From NCBI GenBank assembly GCA_964017195.1, contig OZ024891.1:1227394-1291393 (forward strand): a stretch of DNA of 64,000 nucleotides. Reading direction: 5' to 3'. Position 1 is the first letter of the stretch; each line of letters opens with the position of its first letter. The stretch comes from Siderastrea radians. Its lineage: Eukaryota > Cnidaria > Anthozoa > Scleractinia > Rhizangiidae. Below, piece after piece: positions 1-11,042 of the stretch. Both the position numbers and the translations under genes were made by a program. A model generated the notes under the pieces. The model was given only the letters and a program-made list of their open reading frames with translations. It was not told the origin of the DNA and did not search any database.

Positions 1-1904
1 GATTGCATTTTATTTTCACTGTTACTGCAGCAGCATCGCAGTAAGACTTCCGTCAACACTTTCATTTTACAATTTCAACCACACAGACTTAAAAGATAGA
101 CCTACTTTGCAGGTCAAACGTTCACTGTTTAACATTTGATTTTCCACGGTTAAATTATGATTACTTCTTGATCAAACTTTCAATTTGGCGTTCTTCAACG
201 TCACTGTCCATGTCAGTTGCATCCTTAACATCACTGTCATTGTCATCTAAATCCTCTCCCTTGCAACGACATCCAAGTCTCCACCTACATCACTCTCTTC
301 CTCCTCTTCCTCTTGATCATCCCCTATAACCTCGTCGGCATCACCAATGTGCCACAACTCACGTGCGGCCAAAGAGCGAGAGTCTTCGTGTTTGCATATT
401 GCTGCAGCCCCTCTGTACTTCAGCAATCGAGAACAAAAAATTGAGACTGCAAACATTTTACTTCTGAGAGTACCGCATAAGATGTCTTATATTGCAACGA
501 AACAAATTTGACAGTACAGAATAACTGAATGGCTGGTGGACATTCAAAACACAGGTAAACTAACTAGTGAGAAATTGAAGAAAAAAAATTCGCTCCTTAA
601 AGCTTACTCGTCCTCCAGACGAGTGTGTGATTTTTGATACTCGTCCGTAGGACTTTGTAGTCGTCTCGGACGACCTGACGACTGCTAATATGGATCCCTG
701 CATGTATATCAGAGGCCTCGCCTAATAAGCATTTCATTCAAAAGTCGAGAAACATGAACCTTCTCCTCTCATATGTCTATAAGGGGACAGACGGAAGGAG
801 GGGGGGGGTGATCTGGTTTTGTGCACACTTATTCAGATGACTTGCTTGATCTAGCTGTCATAAACTGAGAGAGATACATGATTGCCAAGAATGCCGGTTA
901 CCAAGAAAACAAATTGCTGCCATATTATTTTGCTTTCAAGAGGCAAAAGTTTCAGAGATGCTATTTGGAAAAGAACAGAACAGATACTAAATTTATTTCA
1001 TTTGAAAAACGTAAAATACTAATAAGGTAATAGACTGTTTTGTAATTAAGTGAAGTAAATTTTCTGGAATACACAAAACAGATGAAGTGAAAGCCTTGAA
1101 CCATACTTTGAAAGTGACAACGTGACAAATAAACTAAAGGATTGACAAACAAACTGAAGGATTTGCAGGAAGTACCTAACAAACTAAAGGATTTGCAAGA
1201 GAAACTAAAACAGCACAAAGACACGTAATGTCATGTTCTGATTCACAGATTTGTTCAGTATTGATCTTTGCTCTTGGAGTAGATATGAATTAAAATCGTT
1301 TAGATGGAAGTATGGGTACAACTTCTTTGTATTATAGTCGATTTCAATACAGGTTGTATATTGTATTTGCAGTGTTGCTTTCTTCCAAGATTTTGAATTA
1401 CAATATGTACAAGATATTACAATCAGAATGGAAGTAGAGAAAATGTAATGTATCCCGCTAAGTTTGTTTTAAATGCACTTGTTAACTAATTAACATGTTA
1501 AATTAGTGAAAGTAATTACTTCAGGGATTTTGGTGTTTTAAAAATCTGTTTTCAGTGTTTTGATTTGAGTGACAAAATGCTTGAAAGTAGGGACGTTGTA
1601 CCTGTTGATATTGCTTAAGATCAACTCACTACTCCTCTTGGATGCGATGCTAGACCATTCCAGGGTATCTCAGCAGTTTGTTAGGGTTCTGTAATGGTTA
1701 GCTGAGAGACAACATGTGATAAAGTTCCTGGTCTTAAAAAACAACACAACTGTCATGCAGAGCTACCAACCCCATGACTTAAAAGAAGCAAATTTGGTGT
1801 GATTAATGAGTATTAATTACGTTTTTAGTTAGGCAGGTTAGGTGTCCACGATTAGTAGAGGGGACTTTTCCCCTCAGCTACTACAGTTTTGACACGTTAA
1901 TAAA

Positions 1905-1938
<34 letters not shown>

Positions 1939-2354
1939 TAATCAAAAGTGCAGTGTACTAACTTCCACATCATGTGCCTTTATCCTTCATACACTATGCT
2001 GTTATAACTTACTCCACTTCTGAAACAAGAAACAGATCTTGTGACACCAGCTATTATAATAATATTACTCACCTTTTCACATAAATAATTTATGTAATCA
2101 AACTGGATAATTTTCATACATTTCTTATGGTAGTAGTTGGGAAAATGTGCATCGAAATCAAGATGTGTTATCTTTGATGATCATTTCCTTCATTCTCATC
2201 AGCAACGAGAATGGAAATGAAGAAGTGCGAGCTTTTAGACCAGTTGAGGTTTAGCTGCACTTCTGAAGACGTGTTACTATAATAGGAGGCTAAGGGTAGG
2301 TAACACAAGTGTTGACTCTCTCTTGAAGTTCAAAGTTTGCGCGTTATTGAAAGA
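1..2354. other. Host flank without recognisable gene
   Basis: AT-rich host sequence left of the BEL element. I see no convincing gene. The only coding-like stretch is a minus-strand open frame at 247-456 that ends in an acidic run; it matches nothing I recognise. A TTA microsatellite lies at about 1906-1937. The last bases before the LTR (2355-2359, CGCAG) are the target duplication of the retrotransposon. The motif just outside the LTR (ATTGAAAGACGCAG) has relatives near 51705 and 52523, so the BEL element inserted into an older dispersed repeat. Confidence 0.6.
1906..1937. repeat. (TTA)n microsatellite
   Basis: About ten uninterrupted TTA units. A simple repeat, with no other feature attached. 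Confidence 0.95.
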
Positions 2355-2359
2355 CGCAG

Positions 2360-2771
2360 TGAAGAGGCGAAGGGCCGCTCCGATAAGTGTACCGCACGAC
2401 TTAAAAAACCCTTCCAGCAAATGAATTTGACTTTTATTGAAGAAACAAAGTAAATTCCTAGGATAAAATAAAATGAATTACAATATAGCAATGAACCGAA
2501 AAGAACAGAAGGAAATGAACGAAATACAAGAGCAAACGACGAACAAAGACGGCTTACCAAATGCTGGAGATAGGAAGGAGTTCAGGGAACCAAAAAATTA
2601 CACACGTTACGAACGACCGTAGAAGCTACACTGAAGTAGATCAGAATGTGGAAAACTTAATGTGAAATGAACAGAACGAAATTTACATAGCAAATTAAAA
2701 TAAAGCATGCAAAAGCGAGAAAAAACATTAACATATAACAAAGAACAAAGGAAAAACGAATAGCCACAACA
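2360..2771 (-). repeat. 3' LTR of BEL/Pao element
   Basis: 412-bp repeat nearly identical to 32145-32566. On the element strand it starts TGTTGTGGCT and ends GCCTCTTCA. It lacks about 10 bp present in the other LTR near its element-strand 3' end (around 2400). The 5-bp target duplication CGCAG lies immediately outside at 2355-2359. Confidence 0.95.
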
Positions 2772-2847
2772 TCCTGGGGGGCTAGGCTGAATGTAGATAA
2801 ACGTTCAGCAAATATGCAACAATCGCATTAAATCGTTAAATAGTTCC

Positions 2848-4690
2848 TCAAGCTGCTTCTTCCAGCAAATATAGCTTGGAGATTGGTCTTGTCAAGGTAT
2901 AGGTGCTAGTCTTGATCTCGGCCACGCGTACTCGATCATCAGGGCCCGGAAAAGTCTTGGTAACGCGACCAAGGAGCCATCGTCCCCGTGGGGAATTGTC
3001 GTCCACAACCAAGACAAGATCTCCGATAGCCAAATTGCCTTTCTCACGTACCCATTTCTGACGTTGTTGCAACGCCGGGACATACTCACGGATCCATCGC
3101 TTCCAAAAGCAGTCAGCTAGAAATTGAGCCTGTCTCCATTGCTTCCTTCGATAGAGGTCTTCACGTACAAATGATCCAGGAGGCAGTGCAAGGTTTCGTC
3201 GCTGAAGTAAGAGATGACTTGGAGTAAGAGGTTCGCAGTCGCTTGGATCGTCGCTGCTTGGGGTTAGAGGGCGACTGTTCAGGATGGTTACAACTTCAGC
3301 AAACACAGTACGTAGAGTTTCCAGACTGACTAGCGCGTTTTGGTTTCCAAGAATCGCTCTCATTGACTTACGAACACTTCGAATAAGCCTTTCCCATGCC
3401 CCATTCATGTGACTAGCTGCGGGTGGTTGGAATTTCCACTCGGATCTTGGGCACAAGTGGTAGCTTATCTCGTCTTTAATCAGGCGTTTATTCAGCTCGT
3501 CTTGATCCCATTCTCGAATGGATTGCTGAATTTCTTTGTCTGCCCCCACAAAGTTGGTTCCGTTATCACTCCAGATTTCTTAAGGACAGCCACGGTTTGA
3601 AATAAACCTGCGGAGGACTTGGATAAAGGCGTCAGTCTCCAGAGAACTCACGTCCTCGATATGAACGGCACGGCTGGTAAAGCAGGTGAAAATACATCCG
3701 TTCACCTTGTCTGAACCCCGTCCGCGCTTCACATGGAATGGCCCAAAGAAATCCACCCCAGTATAGGTAAACGGTGGCTCGTAAGGGATAAGACGTTCTT
3801 TAGGCAGGTCTGCCATCAACTGCTGCATAGGAGCTTCGTTTCGCTTGCGGCAATTAATACACTTGCGCAGTATTTGACGAACGAGTGATCTTGCTTTTAA
3901 TATCCAAAACCTCTGGCGTATGGTAGAGAGTACGTGCTCACGACCAGCATGGCCCAAGGACTCGTGATAGTGACGCACTATTATGGAGGAGATAGGATGA
4001 TCTTTAGGAAGTAGCATTGGATGGATGGCATCCAATGGAATGGGGGCATGTCGAATTCTTCCTCCCACGCGAAGAATTCCTTCAACCAGCACAGGGGAGA
4101 GATTAACAAGTCTGCTGTGGCCTTTGACCTCACGTCCACTACTTAAGGATTCAATTTCTTCAGGGAAATACTGGCGTTGAACTAACTGGACAATCTTCTG
4201 CGTAGAATTTCGGGTCTCTTCAATGCTTATCCCTCTTAACTTGAGGGGAGCGTTCTTGTCCTTGATGTAGTCAATAAAGTGCAATAGCCATGCCATGAGT
4301 GTCTGCAAACGCGACCAAGAAGAACAACGTCTTAGGAACAGGTCCAGCGAAGATCCATCTGAAATGAGTGCAACGTGACTTTCAAGTCGAATTTCTTCGT
4401 CGTCATCAGGAATTTTACCGATTTTCCTAACAGGCCAATGTTCCTCGGATTGTAACAGGAACTTTGGTCCGGACAACCAGCGACAATTCGGCTTAAACGA
4501 ATGTATGTCCATCCCTCGAGAGCCCTCATCAGCAGGATTGAGAGACGTCGGCACATGTAGCCATTGCTCGGGGGCCGAAACATCATGAATCTCAGTAACT
4601 CTGTTAGCAATAAAGGGCTTGAATCGTCTCTTCTCGTTGGTGATGTATTGAAGGACTGTCAGGGAGTCTGACCAAAAGGTGACACAGATG
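2848..4690 (-). pseudogene. BEL/Pao integrase region (broken)
   Basis: Minus-strand integrase. It contains the end of RNase H, an HHCC zinc-binding region (HYHESLGH ... CINC, about 3850-3970), and a DDE core: a first aspartate in GVDFFGP, a second in SDNGTNF, and a glutamate in GAWERL. The DUF5641-like C-terminal domain ends near 2848, 76 bp before the LTR. A TAA codon at 3580-3582 interrupts the same reading frame just before the second catalytic aspartate. Both sides stay in frame, so it is a nonsense change rather than an indel. The upstream edge near 4690 is where the frame breaks relative to reverse transcriptase. The family assignment is firm. Whether the stop is real or an assembly error cannot be told here. 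Confidence 0.85.
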
Positions 4691-5810
4691 AATCAGTACG
4701 TGAAGACGCGTAGAGACCACAGCTGCCTGTAGTTCCAAACGCGGAACGGACCATTGCTTTAACGGTGTGTTGCGTGTTTTCCCCATGACGAAATCGCAAT
4801 GAACGTTTCCTTGATCATCAACGAGTCTCAGGTAGCTAACGGCAGCGTAACCATGGTTACATGCATCGGAGAAGTAGTGAAGCTGGATGTTGGTGATACT
4901 GGCATGAAAAGGGTTCCTAAAACATCTCGGAATCTTGATTTTTGCAACAAAGGGAAGGGACTCCACCCATCTGTGCCACTGCGTCAGCAGCGGTTCTGGT
5001 ACACGTTCATCCCACTGGATTCCCATTCTCCATAGTTCTTGAAGTAGAACCTTTAATGGAAGAATGAAAGGACTCACAAACCCAAGCGGATCGAAGAGAG
5101 AGCTAACCATCGACAGAATGCCACGTTTAGTCGGCGGCTTGTTAGTGGGTACAACTTTAAACAGGAGAGTATCCGAGTCTGCATCCCAGTGTAGCCCAAG
5201 TGCACGTCCGATTGGTAGCTGATCAAGATCTAGATTTATGGCAGGATTTGCTCGCTCCTCCTCAGGAAGGATGGACAGAAGCTTACGGCTGTTACTCGCG
5301 AATTTAGTAAGGTGAAAACCTCCTTCTTTCATTAATTCGATCAACTGTTCAGCCAGCCGGATCGCACTCTCTTCGTTTGGAACAGACTTCAAAACGTCAT
5401 CGACATAGAAGTTTCTACGCACTATGTTGATTACTTCCGGGCTGAACCGATCTTCATTATCATCTGCTGTTTGCCGTACTGACCTGTTAGCGCAACAAGG
5501 TGACGAGGTTGCTCCAAAAATATGAACAAGCATTTGATATTCATCAGGGGGGTTATTCAAGCTGCCACTCCACCAAAGGAATCTCAAGGCGTCGGCGTCC
5601 TTGGGGAGAACCTTGACCTGATGAAACATAGCTTCTAAGTCTGCTATAAATGCAACTTTATCCTGACGAAAGCGAATGAGCACACCAGTTAAACTATTCG
5701 CGAGGTCTGGACCTTGGTATAACTGATCATTAAGGGAGGTGCCGTTGAATTTGGCAGCTGCGTCAAAAACCACACGGCATTTTTGGGGCTTGTTGACGTT
5801 GAACACCGGA
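4691..5810 (-). pseudogene. BEL/Pao reverse transcriptase / RNase H
   Basis: Open minus-strand frame with reverse-transcriptase signatures. CRVVFDAA opens the palm, [12 protein letters not shown] carries the first catalytic aspartate, and FYVDDVL holds the YVDD catalytic pair (about 5394-5412). [10 protein letters not shown] and the start of RNase H follow. The frame goes wrong near 4690: RNase H residues (FWSDSL) continue in another frame, which points to a small insertion or deletion. At the upstream edge, near 5811, the frame also differs from that of gag-protease. A programmed frameshift is conceivable at the latter site, but I see no clear slippery heptamer, so I treat it as damage or assembly error. 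Confidence 0.85.
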
Positions 5811-8376
5811 AGATGGCAGCCTCTTCAGGAGTCAACTTTCTTGCATAGCCCTTAATAACGTAATCATCAATGACAGCTCTATACTTGGCTTCCAAGCCAG
5901 GGTCTCGAGAGAAACGCCTTTTCAGATGTTGGAGTCTGGCCTCGGCGGCAGCCCGATTGAAGAAAAGGCTAGGGACTTCCTGCTTCCAAAGTAAGCCGAT
6001 CTGATAATGACCGTCAACCTTTGAGATGGTATCGTCAATAATCTTCATGGCCTTGTGATCCTCCACTGACATTGATTTTAAAGACTGCTTCTCAGTTCCA
6101 TAGGACTCAACTCGCCAGAAGTCTTCGAGTTGACGACTCAGTGAGATCTCCTCACAGGAAACGTGGTTAAGGTTGAACTGATGCTTATCGCTGCAGCTGA
6201 CAGAACCGCCAAGGATACTCCAGCCAAGGCAAGATCTTATCGCAAATGGCTCGTTTGGTTCCCCTCTCTTGACTTCGAGTGGGATGAAGGCCTCTTGGAC
6301 ATTCGTGCCAATGAGGACAGACACTTTGTTTCTTAAGACTTCAGGAAAAGGTACCTGGTGTAGGTGTGGCCACTGTCCTATTCTCTTGCGAACCGAGGCG
6401 TGTTTGAGTGGAATAGTGAGATCTTTCACAGCCCAAGCGCCACAAACAGCAATCTCTCTGGGATCCTGGTCATTAATTGACGCGATTTTAAAGCTAACTT
6501 TCACACCTTGTTCCCTTTTCTCTCTCTGATTTACTGTGGAGATGAAAAGCTGACTGGCTTCACCTTTAATCTCGAGCTGTTCGATAAGGGATGGATCGAT
6601 CATCGTCACATCGGAGCCTGAATCTACGAGGCCGTAAGTAGTGATACTCCTTCCGTTGTTACCAATAACCTTGAGAGGAATGATCTCCAATAGAATCTCA
6701 GAGGACTCCGCCGTAGTTGCTGTAGCACACATACTCGATGTAGCGTTTTGACCATCTGGGGGAGCCATAGGAACAGTTGGAATAACCATGGTTTCAACAT
6801 TATTGGCTTGGTGAACAACGTTTCTTTCAGGACCGGGCCTCGGAAGATGTAACAGAGTATGATGAGGTTTCCCACATTCTGGTGCCCTGCAGCGTACTGA
6901 CGACTTGCATGATCTTGAGGAATGTTCAACCGAATTGATACAGTTGAAGCAAATCCGCTTCTTCTTGACGAACTCGGCTCTTTCTTCAACAGGCTTCGAC
7001 TTAAACATTTCACAGCGGTAGAGCGGATGAGAACGGCCACACATTGGACAGTTTCCCATTTTGCGATCTTTACTGACTTCAGGATTGCTGTCCTCGCTGT
7101 CTTTCTTCGCACCTTCGGTAGTCAGCGTAGTAAACTTGAAAGGACTAGTTTGATCGTTTGTATTCGGCCTTTTGGAATTCGTAGGCTCTGTTTCGGTTGA
7201 AGAACTTGAGAAGAACGGGTGGTTTGCCACATCAGCGCGATCGTTCAAGAAGTTAACGACGTCCTTGAAAGTAGGCATGATGCGCCCTTGATGTTCAAGC
7301 TTCTTCAAGTGTTCTCTAAATTTGGCTTGCGCCCACTTAGGTAATCTTAGAATCATTTTCTCAAGGTTGCCCGTGTTCATTTCTCCTAGGCAGTTCATAG
7401 CTTCCAACGTGTCATACATGACTTGTGCTTTATCTGCGTAACGCTGTAAGCCTTTCTTATCTTGAGGCGCTATGACGGGGCCTTTAACCAAGGTGTCAAC
7501 ACATGCTTGTACTATCTTGAACGGTTGACCAAAGCGATCTTGAAGGACTTGGAGTGCCTTTGCCAAGCCACCCGGAACAGACTCGTACCTCTGCACGGCT
7601 AATAGAGCGGGGCCATCGAGGAATTGCAAAAGTCGGGCCATTTTTGTCGGTTCGTCCAAAGCCCTTGACTCCACCATTTGACGGAACCTTTGACGAAACA
7701 TCGGGTAGTTTTCAGGAGATCCATCGAACTTGACAACTTGTAATGCAGGTAAGCCATGATCAGCATTCATTTTCTCCATGGTAGCGGCGATCATTGCGAG
7801 GAGATTTCCGCCAACAGGCTGTGGAGTAGGTAAAATGCACTGTGGAACATCTGCAACACTTGAAACTGAACTATAGTTGTAACTTGAGGCAGCGGCACTT
7901 AAACCGGGAGCTGAGTGGTGAAGCGGAACCACAGGATCATAACGATGTACAACACGCGCACCGGCGGTATAGGACGGGACCGAAAACATGGCAGGCCCGA
8001 CTGGAAATGAAGACACGCATGAAGCTGCCTCTGAAGGCCTCGGAATTTGCGAGGAGAGTGCCGTAGGAACAGCTGGAACTTGCGTTGACACGACTGGGCG
8101 CGTATAAGCTTGCGTGTACACTGCTGGAAGCGTGTAAGCTTGTGAGGACACGGCTGGAAGCGTGTAAGCTTGCGAGGACCCGGCTGAAGGCGGGTAGGCT
8201 TTCGTGAACACGGCTGGAAACATGTAAGCTTGGGTGGACACGTCTGAAAGCGTGTAAGCTTGCGCGGGCACGGATGGAGGCGTGTAAGCTTGCGTGGGCA
8301 CGGCTGTAGATGCGTAAGCTTGCGTAGACAGGGCTGGAGGCGCGTAAGCTTGCATGGACACGGCTGGAAGCGTATA
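5811..8376 (-). pseudogene. BEL/Pao Gag C-terminal part with aspartic protease
   Basis: Minus-strand continuation of the Gag that starts at 32114, cut off by the Polinton at 8376. From the cut it holds about ten copies of a 10-residue repeat of the type TQAYTLPAVS. Next comes a DUF1759/Pao-type Gag domain (FDGSPENYPMFRQRF, ILRLPKWAQ), then zinc-knuckle-like cysteine clusters (CPMC, CFNC, CRAPEC), then a retropepsin active site (YGLVDSGSDVTMI). The first 20 residues of the open frame as it stands (to 8436) come from the Polinton terminal repeat and are not Gag. It cannot be translated from its own start in this allele. Confidence 0.85.
8077..8376. repeat. 30-bp tandem repeat in BEL gag (left part)
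   Basis: About ten tandem 30-bp units of the form GTAAGCTTGCGTGGACACGG plus 10 bases, encoding a 10-residue Ala/Tyr/Pro-rich repeat in Gag on the minus strand. The array continues at 30963-31275 on the other side of the Polinton, which inserted in the middle of it. Confidence 0.9.
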
Positions 8377-8604
8377 AGTAGTAAGGTGGGCTCGTATGGC
8401 AAGATGAGCCTCGTTTTGATGTAAGAATGACGTCATAACCGGAACCGGAAATCACGTGGTTTTAAGAGGGGGAAACCGCTGACCAGTGGGAAAAAAGGGA
8501 TCGCGGGCTCATCCAACCGGAAGTGATGTGGTTTGAGATGGGAAACCGCGGCTCAGTTGAAAATAAGATCGTGGGCTCAAGGGGAAGTCAAACCGCGGAG
8601 AAAA
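8377..8604 (+). repeat. Left terminal inverted repeat of Polinton
   Basis: 228 bp, matching the reverse complement of 30734-30962 with essentially one A-run length difference. It contains two tandem 72-bp-spaced units starting ACCGGAA at 8444 and 8516, a CRE/ATF palindrome TGACGTCA (8428-8435), an E-box CACGTG (about 8453) and an ETS-like ACCGGAAGT (8516-8524). In protein-primed replication the terminal repeats are the replication origins. Confidence 0.96.
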
Positions 8605-8629
8605 GTCCAACTGGGGCAGCGGGGGTGAC

Positions 8630-8709
8630 CCATATATGGCCCATAGATGGATTTGATATGGTTTTGATATGGCACAAGTCCAATTTCTTTAACGGGGGTA
8701 GGTATAAAA
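8630..8709 (+). promoter_or_regulatory. Promoter of the first SFYxTL gene
   Basis: A perfect CArG-type box CCATATATGG at 8630-8639, a related CCATAGATGG just downstream, and a TATA box TATAAAA at 8703-8709, 31 nt before the ATG at 8740. The short leader is typical of the other genes in this element. Confidence 0.7.
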
Positions 8710-8739
8710 GGGTAAACCCTAGGTGAGGGAGTAGTCACG

Positions 8740-9792
8740 ATGAGTTTTTACATCACTCTGCTCAGCGATCAAGCACAAGGCACGGGGCAAAAATTTACGG
8801 CGCGACTGCCTCGTTCCCATTATTTGGTGGAAGATGATTGGGAAGTGGCGTTGGTACATATGTCCCACCCGGGGTTTAATCAATCCTTGGAAGATCAAAC
8901 CAAGCAGAATTGGACGCAAGAAGATAGTCAAAAACATTGGATGAAAACAGATGTGAGATACATGCCAAAACATACGGATGGAACGGCCCCCCTTCAAGTG
9001 ACGAAACAAATCCATTTACCCGCAGGGTATTATCACAATTTGAAAGAAGCCTGGATTGCCATTGCGTACGAAATGGAAAAACAACACATGGACGTCATGA
9101 TGGATATAGCGAAAATGGATGTGGACGATCAAGCCAAACGTAAACAACTAGCCGCGCTTAACCTGGCTCAACCCTATGTGAAAATCACCAATACGGGCGT
9201 CGCCCCCGAATTAGATTCGTTGTATGTCCTCATCCCAGCCAATATGGAATTTGAAATGGAATGGAAATTCGCTGGCTTGATGGGATTGGTGAAAGATGGA
9301 ACGCCCACGGAACGCATTGTCCAAGAAAAAAATTATCTGGTGAAACATATCGTGGAATACAACGATCGCCATAAATGGGAAGCAACCACCGGACCTGTGG
9401 CCAAATATCCCCCGTTGGGTCATGTCTCCGTCAGCTTTACCCACCCCGATATCGATTATTACTTCTTCTTGGGACCGAATCTGAGTCGACAACCCTTTCC
9501 CAGTACGCCCACGGTCAAACCGCAACAAGGACAGCAACAATTGATGATTTACACGGACTTGGTGGCACCGAGCATTGTGGGAAATCAAGAAAAAGGGTTT
9601 TTACGTACCTTGGATGCGGGCAATACCGACCATCAATTTGATACGAGGCAACGGATGTATTTTCCTCTAGGCAAGACCATCTTTGACAGCCTTGAGATAG
9701 ACATTCAAACAGCGAATGGACAGCCGGCTCCTTTTAAACAAGGCCGAACCATCATTACCCTTGAACTTTCCCGAAAAAGTCAACGAACATGA
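8740..9792 (+). CDS. SFYxTL-family Polinton protein, paralog 1
   Basis: 350 residues, function unknown; a probable virion component. It starts MSFYITLLS and continues with a WEVALVHM segment. It shares its whole architecture with the genes at 15131 and 16186: N-terminal FYxTL and basic RLPxx, a central LGPNL motif, a YxDLVxxSxVGN..LLR-type block and a C-terminal F.xGxTIxTLxL strand. Proteins with this N-terminal pattern are common in invertebrate Polintons, and I would guess a minor capsid, penton or fibre-like role, but no motif proves it. This is the most diverged of the three and stands alone at the left end, with its own CArG/TATA promoter and a polyA signal (9807-9812). The ATG 31 nt after the TATA box fixes the start. 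Confidence 0.85.
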   Translation: MSFYITLLSDQAQGTGQKFTARLPRSHYLVEDDWEVALVHMSHPGFNQSLEDQTKQNWTQEDSQKHWMKTDVRYMPKHTDGTAPLQVTKQIHLPAGYYHNLKEAWIAIAYEMEKQHMDVMMDIAKMDVDDQAKRKQLAALNLAQPYVKITNTGVAPELDSLYVLIPANMEFEMEWKFAGLMGLVKDGTPTERIVQEKNYLVKHIVEYNDRHKWEATTGPVAKYPPLGHVSVSFTHPDIDYYFFLGPNLSRQPFPSTPTVKPQQGQQQLMIYTDLVAPSIVGNQEKGFLRTLDAGNTDHQFDTRQRMYFPLGKTIFDSLEIDIQTANGQPAPFKQGRTIITLELSRKSQRT

Positions 9793-9806
9793 TTGTGTAG
9801 AGAATC

Positions 9807-9846
9807 AATAAAGATCACAACAAAGTGTCATGGAACATCTTTTATT
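9807..9846. terminator. Convergent polyadenylation signals
   Basis: AATAAA on the plus strand at 9807-9812 serves the gene ending at 9792. TTTATT at 9841-9846 (AATAAA on the minus strand) serves the RING-like gene that ends at 9893. Confidence 0.75.
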
Positions 9847-9892
9847 GGTCCTTGGTATTGTTTGACAACAAGTGAGTCCAAACATGGGGTCC

Positions 9893-10732
9893 TTACTGAG
9901 AACTCAAAATGTTCTTCATGTGTGAAAGGACTTCGCTTGGGGTGTGGCCAAGAAAATGGGGTGTGTTGCTGATTGTATCCGGATTCTTGAAGATTTTTCC
10001 CCAGAATCCTTCAACGGCTCCGGTGCCTGTATGACAAATACCATACCACAGATGACCATTCCAGATACGATTGACTTCTTTCACAAATTGGGGGTCTTCT
10101 TTCCAATCGTAATTGAGGATTTCAATGACTGTGGTGGAATGGCCTTGTCGGATGCAATGACATTTGGTGATTAGATGAGGATTCTTTCTCCAGTTGTCAG
10201 CACAGGCTACATGACAGGGGTGTTGGCCGCAGATCAATATGATTTGATTGCTGACACTTTCCTGACAGACGACACACGGGGCGGTGGGGAAAGGATTCAG
10301 TTGTTTCATCGTTGAAATGACTTCGCTTGGGGTGTGGCCAAGAAAATGGATTTGTCTAAATTGGGAATACCTGTTGCGGTGTTTTCCCCAGAACCCTTGG
10401 ACGCCTCCCAAACATATGGGTTCACCGCACTTCAACTCATAACCGATACCATACCAGAGAGGAAGGAGGTGATGTGTGATTCCCGGATAAGTATGTTGGT
10501 ACCAGTTACGTTTGACTTCTTTCACAAATTGGGGGTCTTTTTTCCATTCTTCATGAAGAATTTCAAGGACTGGGATGCTAGTTCCGTATCCACATCTAAA
10601 GCAACCAGCGTCAGGATTGGTACTTTCTTTTCCCCACCGGGTGGCACAGGTTAGATGACAGGGTTGTTCGCAGCAGATCAAAATGGTTTGTACAGGTTTC
10701 TTACACATCACACATGGTTTGGGTTGAGCCAT
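9893..10732 (-). CDS. Tandem RING-like zinc-finger protein
   Basis: 279 residues with an internal duplication. Each half (about residues 1-135 and 145-279) begins with a RING-like cluster: CVMC ... ICC..PCHLTC ... CFRC in the first, and CVVC ... ICGQHPCHVAC ... CHC in the second. A shared second domain follows, with DPQFVKEV, a WYGIxx segment, VxGFWGK and the terminal motif HFLGHTPSEV. RING fingers usually recruit E2 ubiquitin-conjugating enzymes, so a ubiquitin-ligase-like or host-manipulating role is possible, but the cysteine spacing is not a textbook RING. The gene is transcribed divergently from ORF171 across a shared promoter at 10733-11042. It is an accessory gene rather than a core Polinton gene. 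The opposite-strand open frames here are shadows. Confidence 0.8.
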   Translation of the reverse strand: MAQPKPCVMCKKPVQTILICCEQPCHLTCATRWGKESTNPDAGCFRCGYGTSIPVLEILHEEWKKDPQFVKEVKRNWYQHTYPGITHHLLPLWYGIGYELKCGEPICLGGVQGFWGKHRNRYSQFRQIHFLGHTPSEVISTMKQLNPFPTAPCVVCQESVSNQIILICGQHPCHVACADNWRKNPHLITKCHCIRQGHSTTVIEILNYDWKEDPQFVKEVNRIWNGHLWYGICHTGTGAVEGFWGKIFKNPDTISNTPHFLGHTPSEVLSHMKNILSSQ

Positions 10733-11042
10733 TAGGCAAAAGGATCACTTGTTGGGCTTTTCTGAACGAATGCCTGGATCATCCATGGGTGTGAAACATG
10801 GAGGGGGACGGGGGTTTTTTTTATAGAGAAACAAAAGGGTCACGTGGGAGGGAAGGGTCCAATGAGAGAAAGGCCCATCATGCTTTGAGAGGGGACGGGG
10901 TGGGGGGATCCCCCTCCCCCCTCCTTAGATAGACCATGAGGCATTGCGCGGATGAGGGTATATAAGCCAAGGGAGGCCACAGGACGTCACTCTTAGCTTT
11001 GAGCCGGTCCTTGTTGACTTATGTCAGTTCAAGAGAGCGAAA
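10733..11042. promoter_or_regulatory. Divergent promoter module, copy A
   Basis: Intergenic region between the RING-like gene (minus) and ORF171 (plus). It contains an E-box CACGTG at 10841-10846 inside GGTCACGTGGGAGGGAAGG, a CCAAT box at 10859-10863, a G/C-rich near-palindrome at about 10891-10925, and a TATA box TATATAAG at 10959-10966 for ORF171. A TTATAG stretch near 10821 may be the minus-strand TATA. The same blocks, in the same order and with the same 13-nt CACGTG-CCAAT gap, recur in inverted orientation at 26159-26400. Confidence 0.75.

Noticed and set aside
247..456. Minus-strand open frame ending in an acidic run
   Set aside because: No recognisable domain, no convincing splice sites and no neighbouring exons; the glutamate run comes from a simple repeat.
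5700..5860. Programmed frameshift between BEL Gag-protease and RT
   Set aside because: No clear slippery heptamer with a following structure; two further breaks in pol make damage or indel errors more likely.
8377..8436. N-terminal start of the left Gag frame (MTSFLHQ...)
   Set aside because: These codons lie in the Polinton terminal repeat and appear at both ends; they are accidental extensions, not Gag.
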